DNA of 64,000 nucleotides from Pseudomonas putida (GTDB taxonomy: Bacteria; Pseudomonadota; Gammaproteobacteria; Pseudomonadales; Pseudomonadaceae), in NCBI RefSeq assembly GCF_001941965.1, contig NZ_MKZO01000005.1, positions 1 to 64,000 on the forward strand, given 5' to 3'. The notes beneath the pieces are model-generated. The model saw nothing but the letters and a program-made list of their open reading frames with translations. It did not search any database and had not been told where the DNA came from. The position numbers were made by a program, and so were the translations under genes. Below are positions 49,672 through 59,427 of this stretch, one piece after another (the first letter of the stretch is position 1; each line of letters starts with the position of its first letter).

Positions 49672-51666
49672 ATGGCCGGGCTGATTCCCCAGAGTTTCAT
49701 TGACGACCTTCTCAACCGCACCGACATCGTCGACGTGGTGAGTTCGCGCGTGCAACTGAAAAAGGCCGGCAAGAACCTCACCGCCTGCTGCCCGTTCCAC
49801 AAGGAAAAGACCCCGTCGTTCAGCGTCAGCCCGGACAAGCAGTTCTACTACTGCTTCGGTTGCGGCGCTGGCGGCAACGCCCTCGGCTTCATCATGGACC
49901 ACGACAACCTGGACTTTCCCCAGGCGGTCGAGGAACTGGCGAAAGCCGCCGGCATGGAAATCCCCCGGGAAGAAAGCGGGCGCGGACACAAGCCACGCCA
50001 GCCGGTGGATTCACCGCTCTACCCGCTGCTCACCGCCGCTGCCGAGTTCTATCGCCAGGCCCTGAAGAGCCACCCGACCCGCAAGGCTGCGGTGGAATAT
50101 CTCAAGGGCCGCGGCCTGTCCGGCGAGATCGCCCGCGACTTCGGCCTCGGCTTCGCCCCGCCGGGCTGGGACAACCTGTTCAAGCACCTGAGCAGCGACA
50201 ACCTGCAGCAGAAAGCCATGATCGACGCCGGCCTGCTGATCGAGAACGCCGAGAGCGGCAAACGCTACGACCGCTTCCGCGACCGGGTGATGTTCCCGAT
50301 CCGCGACAGCCGCGGCCGGGTCATCGCCTTTGGTGGGCGGGTACTGGGCGACGACAAGCCCAAGTACCTCAACTCCCCGGAAACCCCGGTGTTCCACAAG
50401 GGCCAGGAGCTGTACGGGCTGTACGAGGCGCGCAAGTTCAACCGCAACCTCGACGAAATCATCGTCGTCGAAGGCTACATGGACGTCATCGCCCTGGCCC
50501 AGCAAGGCCTGCGCAACGCGGTGGCGACCCTGGGCACGGCGACCAGCGAGGAGCACCTCAAGCGCCTGTTCCGCGTAGTGCCCAGCGTGCTGTTCTGCTT
50601 CGACGGCGACCAGGCCGGCCGCAACGCCGCCTGGCGCGCGTTGGAAGCCACGCTGTCGAGCCTGCAGGACGGGCGCAAGGCGCGCTTCCTGTTCCTGCCC
50701 GAAGGTGAAGACCCGGACACCCTGGTCCGCGCCGAAGGCACCGACGCCTTCCGCGCCCGGATCAACCAGCATGCGCAGCCGCTGGCCGATTATTTCTTCC
50801 AGCAGCTGACCGAGGAAGCCGACCCGCGCTCGCTCGAGGGCAAGGCCCATATGGCCACCCTTGCCGCGCCGCTGATCGACAAGGTACCGGGCGCCAATTT
50901 GCGTGCGCTGATGCGCAATCGTCTGAAGGAAATCACCGGCCTGGACAACCAGCAGGTCGAGCAGCTTGCGCAGAGCGCGCCGCGGGAAACCCCGCCGCCG
51001 GCCTATGACCCGGGCATCGACTACGATGCTATCCCCGACTACAGCCCGGACTACAGCGACTTCCACCACGCCGAGCATTTCCAGGCGCAGCCACAACAAC
51101 AGTGGACACCCAACCAGGGCGGCGGGCAGAAGAAGAAATGGGACGGCAAGCCGTGGGACAAGAAGGGCGGGAAGGGCAAGCCCTGGGACCGCAACGGCCA
51201 GCAACAGAATCATCCGCCGCGCACGCCGACCTCGGTCGAGCCGCCGACGCTCAGCGCCCTGCGCACCCTGCTCCACCACCCGGCGCTGGCGCGCAAGGTC
51301 GAGGACGCCAGCCACATTGCCGACGAAGAACACGTCTACGCGCAGTTGCTGGTGGCACTGCTGGAAGCGCTGCAAAAGAATCCTGAGCTACGCTCACTAC
51401 AGCTGATCGCGCGCTGGCACGGCACCGAACAAGGGCGCCTGCTGCGGGCACTGGCGGAAAAGGAATGGTTGATCGATGCCGACAACCTTGAACAACAGTT
51501 TTTCGACACTATAACTAGCTTGTCCGCTCGCCAACGCGAGCGCAGCCTGGAACATCTGCTCCGGAAAGCACGTCAAAGCGAATTGAGCGCAGAGGAAAAA
51601 AATCAGCTGCGCGACCTCCTGAGTCGCAATGTTCCCGCACAAACCCCGACCTCAACTGGCGCGTGA
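49672..51666 (+). CDS. dnaG: DNA primase
   Basis: Makes RNA primers for replication. The 664-residue protein has the N-terminal CHC2 zinc finger (CCPFHKEKTPSF and YYCFGCGAGG), the TOPRIM catalytic core (VVEGYMDVIALAQ and DGDQAGRNAAWRA) and a C-terminal DnaB-interacting domain. A Gln/Gly/Lys/Trp-rich linker (about 465-525) joins core and C-terminus. It contains the rpoD promoter region near its end. Confidence 0.96.
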   Translation: MAGLIPQSFIDDLLNRTDIVDVVSSRVQLKKAGKNLTACCPFHKEKTPSFSVSPDKQFYYCFGCGAGGNALGFIMDHDNLDFPQAVEELAKAAGMEIPREESGRGHKPRQPVDSPLYPLLTAAAEFYRQALKSHPTRKAAVEYLKGRGLSGEIARDFGLGFAPPGWDNLFKHLSSDNLQQKAMIDAGLLIENAESGKRYDRFRDRVMFPIRDSRGRVIAFGGRVLGDDKPKYLNSPETPVFHKGQELYGLYEARKFNRNLDEIIVVEGYMDVIALAQQGLRNAVATLGTATSEEHLKRLFRVVPSVLFCFDGDQAGRNAAWRALEATLSSLQDGRKARFLFLPEGEDPDTLVRAEGTDAFRARINQHAQPLADYFFQQLTEEADPRSLEGKAHMATLAAPLIDKVPGANLRALMRNRLKEITGLDNQQVEQLAQSAPRETPPPAYDPGIDYDAIPDYSPDYSDFHHAEHFQAQPQQQWTPNQGGGQKKKWDGKPWDKKGGKGKPWDRNGQQQNHPPRTPTSVEPPTLSALRTLLHHPALARKVEDASHIADEEHVYAQLLVALLEALQKNPELRSLQLIARWHGTEQGRLLRALAEKEWLIDADNLEQQFFDTITSLSARQRERSLEHLLRKARQSELSAEEKNQLRDLLSRNVPAQTPTSTGA

Positions 51667-51680
51667 GGTCCATGCTCGGG

Positions 51681-51686
51681 TATAAT
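51681..51686 (+). promoter_or_regulatory. candidate rpoD promoter -10
   Basis: A consensus TATAAT lies 48 bp upstream of the rpoD ATG in the dnaG-rpoD gap, with no convincing -35. It may allow rpoD expression independent of rpsU and dnaG. Confidence 0.45.
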
Positions 51687-51733
51687 CCTCGGCTTGTTTT
51701 TTGCCCGCCAAGACCTTCAGTGGATAGGGTGTT

Positions 51734-53581
<1,848 letters not shown>

Positions 53582-53588
53582 CAAGACG

Positions 53589-53618
53589 AACCCCGGCCAC
53601 CGCCGGGGTTTTTCTTTT
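53589..53618 (+). terminator. rho-independent terminator after rpoD
   Basis: AACCCCGGC (53589-53597) pairs with GCCGGGGTT (53602-53610) around CACC, followed by TTTCTTTT. It begins 7 nt after the rpoD stop. Confidence 0.95.
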
Positions 53619-53706
53619 GGGCGACGAACAGCGGTCCGTCGTCCGCGTACTGAAGGCAAAATGCCCGTCTACACTCGAATCTATCCATTCGTTCGACGAG
53701 GCCGCT

Positions 53707-56700
53707 ATGCCGAGATTGCCGGCCCTTCTGCTGTCGCTCCTGGCCCTCTGGAGCACTGCGGCCGGCGCCTTGACCCTGACCGATGAAGAGCAGGCCTGGC
53801 TCGATGCCCATCCCAGCCTGCGCCTCGGCATTGACGCTTCGTGGCTACCCTTCGAATACCGGGACCAGGAAGGCCGCTACCAGGGACTGGCCGCCGACTA
53901 CATCGCCGTGATCCGCGAGCGCCTGGGGATCAACTTCACCCTGGGCGCGCCGGCGAACTGGACTCAGGTCCTCGAACAGTCCCGCAACGGACAGATCGAC
54001 CTGATGCCCGGGATCATGTCGACGCCCGAACGCCAGGATTACCTGTCGTTCACCCGCCCCTACCTGGATTTCCCCATCGTCATCCTTGCCCACGAAGGCG
54101 GGCCGCACCCCAACGCACTCAAGGACCTGTACGGCCTGAAGATCGCCGTGGTGGAAAACTACGCACCCCATGAACTGCTGCGCGCCCACTACCCGGATCT
54201 CAATCTGGTGGCCATGCCCAATGTCAGTTCAGCCTTGCAAGCGCTGGCCACCGATGAGGTCGATGCGGTGGTCGGCGACCTTGCCTCCAGCGTCTGGGCC
54301 CTGCGCGAACTCAAGCTGGAAGGCCTCTACGTCAGCGGCGAAACGCCTTATCGCTATCAACTGGCCATGGGCACGCCGCGGGAGAACAAGATCCTGGTCG
54401 GCATCCTCGACAAGGTGCTGGCAGACATGACGCCCGAAGAAGTTGCCGGCATCCAGGAGCGCTGGGTCGGCAAAGTGCTCGAGCAACGTCCGCTGTGGCG
54501 TGACCTGCTGCTCTACGGTCTGCCGGGAGTGCTGTTCCTGGTCGCGATCCTGGCGGCGGTGATTCGCGTCAATCGCCGCCTCAGCTCGGAAATTTCCCGA
54601 CGCATCGCCCTCGAGCAGGAACTGCGCAGCAGCGAGTACCACTATCGCGGGCTGGTCGAGAGCCTGTCGGCGATTGCCTGGGAAGCCGATGCCAACGACT
54701 TCACCTACAACTACGTCTCGCCCCACGCCGAGGACCTGCTCGGCTATCCGCTGAGCGACTGGCTCACCCCCGGCTTCTGGCGCTCGATCCTGCACCCCGA
54801 GGACGCGCTGTGGGCCCAGGCCTACTGCGACGCAGAAAGCGCCGCCGGCCGCGATCACAGCCTGGATTACCGGGTGATCCGTGCAGACGGCCGGACCCTG
54901 TGGATCCGCGACATCGTCAGTCTTATCGAACATGGCCACAAACCGGTGATGCGCGGCCTGATGATCGATATCAGCGAAGCCAAGCACACCGAGCAGGCCC
55001 TGCGCCTGTCGGAACAGAAGTTCGCCTCGGTGTTCCATCAATGCCCGGACATCCTGGTGATCGCCCGCCTCAGCGACGGCTGCCTGCTGGAAATCAACGA
55101 AACCTTCGAGGAGCAGATCGGCCTCACCCCTGCCCAGGTCGTCGGCCGCACCGCTACCGAACTGAATATCTGGGGCGTCGAGGGCATCGGCCCGAGCCTG
55201 CTGCAGCGCCTGCAACGGGGTAGCGTGCGCAATCTGGAAATGACCTTCCGGCGCAGCAATGGCCAGTTGTTCACCGGACTGATCTCGGCGGAATCCTTCG
55301 ACCTGGAGAGCACGCCGGCGCTGGTGGTGGCGGTACGCGATATCAGCCAGCTCAAGGAAACCCAGGAACAGTTGCAGATTTCCGAAGAGAAATTCGCCAA
55401 GGCCTTCCACGCCTCTCCAGACGGCATGTTGCTGTCGCGGCAGAGCGACGGCATGCTGCTGGAGGTGAATGAAGGCTTCTGCCGCCTGACCGGGTTCGAC
55501 ATGCAGACATCCCTCGACCGCACGGCTATCGACCTGGGCATCTGGGTCGACCTCAACGAACGCCGGGAAATGCTCGAGCTGCTGAAAAAGGACGGTTTCG
55601 TGCGTGACTACAGCTGCAACCTGCGCCGTTCCGATGGCGAGGTCCGGCTCTGCGAACTGTCGTCCCGCCCCCTGCCTATCGGCGGCACCGATTGCATGCT
55701 GACCATCGCCCGCGACATCACCGACCGCCACCAGATGCAGGAAAAGCTGCAACTGGCCGCGACAGTCTTTGAAAACACCGCCGAAGGCGTGCTGATCACC
55801 GATACCGACCAGCGCATCAGCGCGGTCAACCGCGCCTTCAGCGAAATCACCGGCTACAGCGAAGGTGAAACCCTCGGTCGCACACCGCGCCTGCTCGCCT
55901 CCGGCCAGCATGACAGCGCGTTCTATGCGGCCATGTGGCACCAGCTCAGCGCAGATGGCCATTGGCAAGGAGAGATTCTCAACCGGCGCAAGAACGGGGA
56001 GCTCTACCCTGCCTGGCTGACCATCAGCGCCGTGCGCAATCCCGAGCTGGGCACCACCCATTTCGTCGCGGTGTTCGCCGATATCTCCAGCCTCAAGCAC
56101 GCCCAGGCCAAGCTCGACTATCAGGCCCACCATGACCCGCTCACCGGCCTGCCCAATCGCACCCTGTTCGAAAACCGCCTGCTGGCCGCGCTGAGTTGCC
56201 CACAGGCATCGAGCCGCCAGGGTGCGGTGCTGTTCCTCGACCTGGACCGCTTCAAGCACATCAACGACAGTCTCGGCCATCCGGTCGGCGACCTGCTGCT
56301 CAAGGCCATCGCCCACCGCCTGAAGGAACAGGTCCGCGATATAGACACCGTGGCCCGCCTGGGTGGCGACGAATTCATCATCCTCCTGCCCGGCCTGCAC
56401 CAGGCCAGCGACGCCGAGCATATCGCGCAAAAGGTGCTGGCCTGCTTCAACGCACCGTTCCAGGCGGGCGACCACGAGTTCTTTTCCAGCGCCAGCATCG
56501 GTATTAGCCTCTATCCGCAGGACGGCACCGACGTCGCCTCGCTGATCCGCAACGCCGACGCGGCCATGTACCGCTCCAAGGCCAAGGGCCGTAATCGGGT
56601 CGAGGCCTACACCCGCGACCTCACGGCCCAGGCCAGCGAACGCATCGCCCTCGAACACGAACTGCGCCGGGCCATCGAGCGCAACGAACTGAGCCTGTAC

Positions 56701-57450
56701 TTCCAGCCCAAGCTGAGCCTCAAGACCCAGCGTCTGGTCGGCGCCGAAGCGCTGATCCGCTGGACCAACCCGACCTTTGGCGACGTCCCGCCCGAGCGCT
56801 TCATTCCGCTGGCGGAAGAGAACGGCATGATCCTGCAACTCGGTGACTGGGTGCTGGAGCACGCCTGTCGGCAGATGCAGGCCTGGAAGCGCCAGTACCA
56901 GGCCTTCGGCCCGCTCTCGGTCAACCTCGCCGGCGCCCAGTTGCGCCAGCCGGGACTGGTACGGCGCATCGAACAACTGCTCAAGAGCTACCAGCTCAAG
57001 GCAGGTGAGTTGCAACTGGAAATTACCGAGAACTTCATCATGAGCCAGGCCGAGGAAGGCCTGGCCATCCTGCATCAGCTCAAGCGTCTGGGTGTGCAAC
57101 TGGCGATTGACGACTTCGGCACCGGCTACTCGTCCCTGAGTTACCTCAAGCGCCTGCCGCTGGACATCCTCAAGATCGACCAATCCTTCATCCGCGGCCT
57201 GCCTGACGACCCCAACGACGCCGCCATCGCCCGCGCCATCATCGCCCTCGGCCGCAGCCTGCAGCTCACGGTGATTGCCGAGGGCGTGGAAACCCAGGCG
57301 CAGCAGCAATTCCTCACCCGGGAGGGCTGCGAACAGATCCAGGGCTACATCGTCAGCCTGCCGTTGCCGGCCAACGCCTTCGCCGAGTCGTTCCTGCGCA
57401 TAGTACTTTCCGATCTTTCGGATGGCACTGCCTGGAATCCCTCGATATAA
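53707..57450 (+). CDS. rmcA: c-di-GMP signalling protein RmcA (SBP, 4 PAS, GGDEF, EAL)
   Basis: 1247 residues: signal sequence (1-20), periplasmic SBP_bac_3-like domain (about 25-250), transmembrane helix (about 275-295), four PAS domains (about 315-790), GGDEF with an intact GGDEF motif (886-890) and EAL with an intact EAL motif (1014-1016). Position after rpoD and length match P. aeruginosa RmcA (PA0575), a redox-responsive phosphodiesterase that lowers c-di-GMP. Intact sites leave cyclase activity open. GAGG at 53698-53701 supports this ATG over the in-frame start at 53617. The C-terminal codons overlap the tRNA promoter. Confidence 0.9.
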   Translation: MPRLPALLLSLLALWSTAAGALTLTDEEQAWLDAHPSLRLGIDASWLPFEYRDQEGRYQGLAADYIAVIRERLGINFTLGAPANWTQVLEQSRNGQIDLMPGIMSTPERQDYLSFTRPYLDFPIVILAHEGGPHPNALKDLYGLKIAVVENYAPHELLRAHYPDLNLVAMPNVSSALQALATDEVDAVVGDLASSVWALRELKLEGLYVSGETPYRYQLAMGTPRENKILVGILDKVLADMTPEEVAGIQERWVGKVLEQRPLWRDLLLYGLPGVLFLVAILAAVIRVNRRLSSEISRRIALEQELRSSEYHYRGLVESLSAIAWEADANDFTYNYVSPHAEDLLGYPLSDWLTPGFWRSILHPEDALWAQAYCDAESAAGRDHSLDYRVIRADGRTLWIRDIVSLIEHGHKPVMRGLMIDISEAKHTEQALRLSEQKFASVFHQCPDILVIARLSDGCLLEINETFEEQIGLTPAQVVGRTATELNIWGVEGIGPSLLQRLQRGSVRNLEMTFRRSNGQLFTGLISAESFDLESTPALVVAVRDISQLKETQEQLQISEEKFAKAFHASPDGMLLSRQSDGMLLEVNEGFCRLTGFDMQTSLDRTAIDLGIWVDLNERREMLELLKKDGFVRDYSCNLRRSDGEVRLCELSSRPLPIGGTDCMLTIARDITDRHQMQEKLQLAATVFENTAEGVLITDTDQRISAVNRAFSEITGYSEGETLGRTPRLLASGQHDSAFYAAMWHQLSADGHWQGEILNRRKNGELYPAWLTISAVRNPELGTTHFVAVFADISSLKHAQAKLDYQAHHDPLTGLPNRTLFENRLLAALSCPQASSRQGAVLFLDLDRFKHINDSLGHPVGDLLLKAIAHRLKEQVRDIDTVARLGGDEFIILLPGLHQASDAEHIAQKVLACFNAPFQAGDHEFFSSASIGISLYPQDGTDVASLIRNADAAMYRSKAKGRNRVEAYTRDLTAQASERIALEHELRRAIERNELSLYFQPKLSLKTQRLVGAEALIRWTNPTFGDVPPERFIPLAEENGMILQLGDWVLEHACRQMQAWKRQYQAFGPLSVNLAGAQLRQPGLVRRIEQLLKSYQLKAGELQLEITENFIMSQAEEGLAILHQLKRLGVQLAIDDFGTGYSSLSYLKRLPLDILKIDQSFIRGLPDDPNDAAIARAIIALGRSLQLTVIAEGVETQAQQQFLTREGCEQIQGYIVSLPLPANAFAESFLRIVLSDLSDGTAWNPSI

Positions 57451-57451
57451 T
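57446..57451 (+). promoter_or_regulatory. tRNA promoter -10
   Basis: Consensus TATAAT overlaps the rmcA stop codon and lies 12 bp before the tRNA 5' end. The -35 is unclear (TGGCAC at 57423-57428 has the right 17-bp spacing but matches poorly). Confidence 0.5.
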
Positions 57452-57463
57452 CCGCGACCACTG

Positions 57464-57540
57464 GGGCCTATAGCTCAGTTGGTTAGAGCAGAGGACTCAT
57501 AATCCTTTGGTCCACGGTTCGAGTCCGTGTGGGCCCACCA
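57464..57540 (+). tRNA. tRNA with CAU anticodon, probably tRNA-Ile2 (or tRNA-Met)
   Basis: 77-nt cloverleaf with encoded CCA. Acceptor GGGCCTA pairs with TGGGCCC, D-stem GCTC/GAGC, anticodon stem GAGGA/TCCTT around loop CTCATAA (anticodon CAT), T-stem CACGG/CCGTG. Pairs C4-G69 and C5-G68 are those of E. coli tRNA-Ile2, the lysidine-modified reader of AUA, and differ from elongator tRNA-Met (U4-A69, A5-U68 there). The same locus in P. aeruginosa is usually labelled tRNA-Met. Not the initiator, because the first pair G1-C72 is intact. Confidence 0.9.
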
Positions 57541-57549
57541 GATACGACG

Positions 57550-57576
57550 AAGCCGCGCGAATGCGCGGCTTTTTTA
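57550..57576 (+). terminator. terminator after the tRNA
   Basis: AAGCCGCGC (57550-57558) pairs with GCGCGGCTT (57563-57571) around GAAT, followed by a run of T. Confidence 0.95.
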
Positions 57577-57807
57577 TGCGTATAAGAAAAGCCAGACCAA
57601 TCCTACCGACCAATCAGATGCAGTAGTGTCGGGTGCATGACCTGCTCAATTCAGATGTGATCTAGAAATGAGCAAACTGAAAGCAACGAAGAGCGGCAAG
57701 GCCGGTAAACACAAAGATCAAGACATCTTTTCGACCGTGTTCCTGCGTAGTTTGCGTATGAAGGCGACTACCGACCCCAAGCGCTGCGGGAGCCCAATGG
57801 CGAGGTC
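57577..57807. other. AT-richer spacer between tRNA and vapC
   Basis: About 230 bp whose base composition differs from the flanking core genes. A 52-codon frame (57668-57826, plus strand, starting MSKLKATKSGKAGK) overlaps the 3' end of vapC antisense and lacks a Shine-Dalgarno. It could be a fragment of a lost gene. No repeat of the tRNA 3' end was seen in it. Confidence 0.4.
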
Positions 57808-58218
57808 TCAAACCCAATCCTCGTAGACAAGGTTATGCACACGGCCAAATTCGCGCACATTGTTTGTCACAAGGGTGCAGCCGATGGCGATTGCATGCCC
57901 CGCAATGGCGGTGTCATTAGGGCCAATAGGCGTCCCTGCGCGAGTCAAGGTCTCCATCACTTGAACGGTCGCATCGACCGCCCGCTGATCCCACGGCAGC
58001 ACCGCATCCAGCCGCTTTATAAATTCGTCGACCAACATCTTGTGCTTGGGCGAGGCCTTCTTGCCGATCTGCCCATAGCGCATTTCTGCATAGGTGATGG
58101 CGGATACAACAATACGGTTTCCCCGTATGACCTCTGCAACCAGACGCTTGATCACCGCTTCCGGATGCTCGCGCATGATGAATGAGCAGATGCAGGTGTC
58201 GAGCATGTAGGTGGTCAC
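57808..58218 (-). CDS. vapC: type II toxin VapC, PIN-domain ribonuclease
   Basis: 136-residue PIN-domain endonuclease, expected to cut tRNA or rRNA when free of antitoxin. Acidic metal-binding residues are visible in YMLDTCICSF, AEMRYG, GPNDTAIAGHA and NNVREFGRV. Overlaps the vapB stop by 4 bp. Its codon use is less GC-biased than that of neighbouring genes, suggesting horizontal gain next to the tRNA. Confidence 0.9.
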   Translation of the reverse strand: MTTYMLDTCICSFIMREHPEAVIKRLVAEVIRGNRIVVSAITYAEMRYGQIGKKASPKHKMLVDEFIKRLDAVLPWDQRAVDATVQVMETLTRAGTPIGPNDTAIAGHAIAIGCTLVTNNVREFGRVHNLVYEDWV

Positions 58219-58445
58219 TGGTTGAACCTGCCTTCATCACCGACCACTGAGACACGCTCTTGCAGAAAGTCCTCGTCAGCTTTCGGCAACTCGGAAAAAG
58301 AACCCCAGGATGGCCGGACAGGACGCAGTGTGATTACATCACCTTCGCGTGAAATCTCGAGCTCTCCGACGCCCTCGTAAGCCATGTCGGCAGGCAATCG
58401 AACGGCCTGGTTCTTGCCGTTTTTAAAAATAGAGACCGTGCGCAT
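58215..58445 (-). CDS. vapB: type II antitoxin VapB, AbrB/SpoVT fold
   Basis: 76-residue antitoxin. The N-terminal DNA-binding swapped hairpin reads VSIFKNGKNQAVRLPADM, and the C-terminal tail (PSWGSFSELPKADEDF) should clamp VapC. GGAGGTG 8 nt upstream supports the ATG at 58445 over 58463. It probably represses its own promoter with VapC. Confidence 0.88.
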   Translation of the reverse strand: MRTVSIFKNGKNQAVRLPADMAYEGVGELEISREGDVITLRPVRPSWGSFSELPKADEDFLQERVSVVGDEGRFNQ

Positions 58446-58458
58446 GGGTAGCACCTCC

Positions 58459-58492
58459 AGCATATGTTAAGCATAGGCAAAATATAGGCTTC
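58459..58492 (-). promoter_or_regulatory. vapBC promoter/operator region
   Basis: AT-rich stretch directly upstream of the vapB ribosome-binding site. On the minus strand GCCTAT occurs twice 11 bp apart, about one helical turn, next to -10-like sequences (TATATT, TATGCT). Consistent with an autoregulatory operator; inference only. Confidence 0.4.
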
Positions 58493-58560
58493 TCTATTGA
58501 TGCATTCAAGCCTCCCTCATCCCATCCTTTTTCTTTACCCTTTTCCCCACTCCGCCCATG

Positions 58561-58587
58561 TGATCGTACAACTCCATCAGCTATGAT
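58561..58587 (+). promoter_or_regulatory. candidate operator and -10 of the GntR gene
   Basis: TGATCGTACAA (58561-58571) differs at one position from the FadR-subfamily site TNGTNNNACNA on the other strand. TATGAT (58582-58587) is a likely -10 18 bp before the gene. Fits autoregulation. Confidence 0.4.
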
Positions 58588-58604
58588 GACGGTTATTTTT
58601 CAAC

Positions 58605-59378
58605 ATGAATGACATAGGCATGACAGAGCAGCAGGTACAGGTGCGAGGCCGGCGCAAGCCGCGTAGCCTGGCCCAGGAACTGGTCGCGGTGCTGACCGAG
58701 CGGATTCGCAGCGGGCAATTGAAGCGCGGCGACAAGCTTCCCACCGAGTCGCAGATCATGGCCGAGGAAGGCGTGAGCCGGACGGTGGTACGAGAAGCCA
58801 TCTCCCGCTTGCAGGCCTCCGGCCAGGTGGAAACCCGCCACGGCATCGGCACGTTCGTGCTCGACCAGCCCGCCGGCGGCAGCTTCCGCATCGACCCGGC
58901 CACCATCGTGACCCTGCGCGAGGTGTTGTCCGTGCTGGAGTTGCGTATCGCCCTGGAAGTGGAGTCGGCCGGCCTGGCCGCGCAACGGCGCAGTGACGAG
59001 GCCCTCACCGGCATGCGCGCGGCCCTGGACGAGCTGAATGAAGGCGTGTCCCATGCCTCCGATGCCGTGTCCGCGGATTTCCAGTTCCATCTGCAGATCG
59101 CCCAGGCCAGCGGCAATCACTACTTCGCCGACATCATCAATCACCTGGGCACCAGCATCATCCCGCGCACGCGGCTGAACTCGGCGCGCCTGGCCCATGA
59201 TGACCAGCCTCACTACATGAGTCGGCTGAGCCACGAGCATGAGGCGATCTACGAGGCCATCGCCCGCCGCGACAGCGAAGGCGCGAAAATGGCCATGCGC
59301 ATGCACCTGAGCAATAGCCGCGAGCGGCTGCGCCAGGCCCATGAAGACGCCGAACAGCAACAGAACCAGAGCGCCTGA
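58605..59378 (+). CDS. GntR/FadR-family transcriptional regulator
   Basis: 257-residue repressor-type regulator. N-terminal winged helix (about 20-85, KLPTESQIMAEEGVSRTVVREAI) and C-terminal FCD ligand domain with candidate metal-binding residues (FQFHLQIA, HEHEAIY, MRMHL). It faces the aldehyde dehydrogenase and galactarate dehydratase genes, so it probably responds to an aldarate or its breakdown products. A second ATG at 58620 is possible; neither start has a good ribosome-binding site. Confidence 0.85.
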   Translation: MNDIGMTEQQVQVRGRRKPRSLAQELVAVLTERIRSGQLKRGDKLPTESQIMAEEGVSRTVVREAISRLQASGQVETRHGIGTFVLDQPAGGSFRIDPATIVTLREVLSVLELRIALEVESAGLAAQRRSDEALTGMRAALDELNEGVSHASDAVSADFQFHLQIAQASGNHYFADIINHLGTSIIPRTRLNSARLAHDDQPHYMSRLSHEHEAIYEAIARRDSEGAKMAMRMHLSNSRERLRQAHEDAEQQQNQSA

Positions 59379-59416
59379 AAATGAAAAGGCCCCGCAATCG
59401 CGGGGCCTTTTCATTT
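59379..59416. terminator. bidirectional terminator between GntR and dehydrogenase genes
   Basis: A perfect 17-bp inverted repeat (59379-59395 with 59400-59416) around AATC. The GGCCCCGC core is flanked by A-rich and T-rich ends on both sides, so it can terminate in both directions. It starts right after the gntR stop. Confidence 0.95.
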
Positions 59417-59427
59417 CAGCGGGATGA

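Noticed and set aside
54229..57309. 1026-codon minus-strand open frame inside rmcA
   Set aside because: Mirror of rmcA codons; low-complexity Gln/Ala/Gly composition and no ribosome-binding context.
57668..57826. 52-codon frame beginning MSKLKATKSGK as a gene
   Set aside because: No Shine-Dalgarno, overlaps vapC antisense, no recognised family. Kept only as a remark on the spacer.
57541..58600. Direct repeat of the tRNA 3' end marking an integrated island
   Set aside because: I could not find a second copy of the tRNA 3' end downstream within the window.
58555..58620. ATG at 58620 as the start of the GntR gene
   Set aside because: Its only purine-rich sequence is one base from the ATG, too close; 58605 is kept although also weak.
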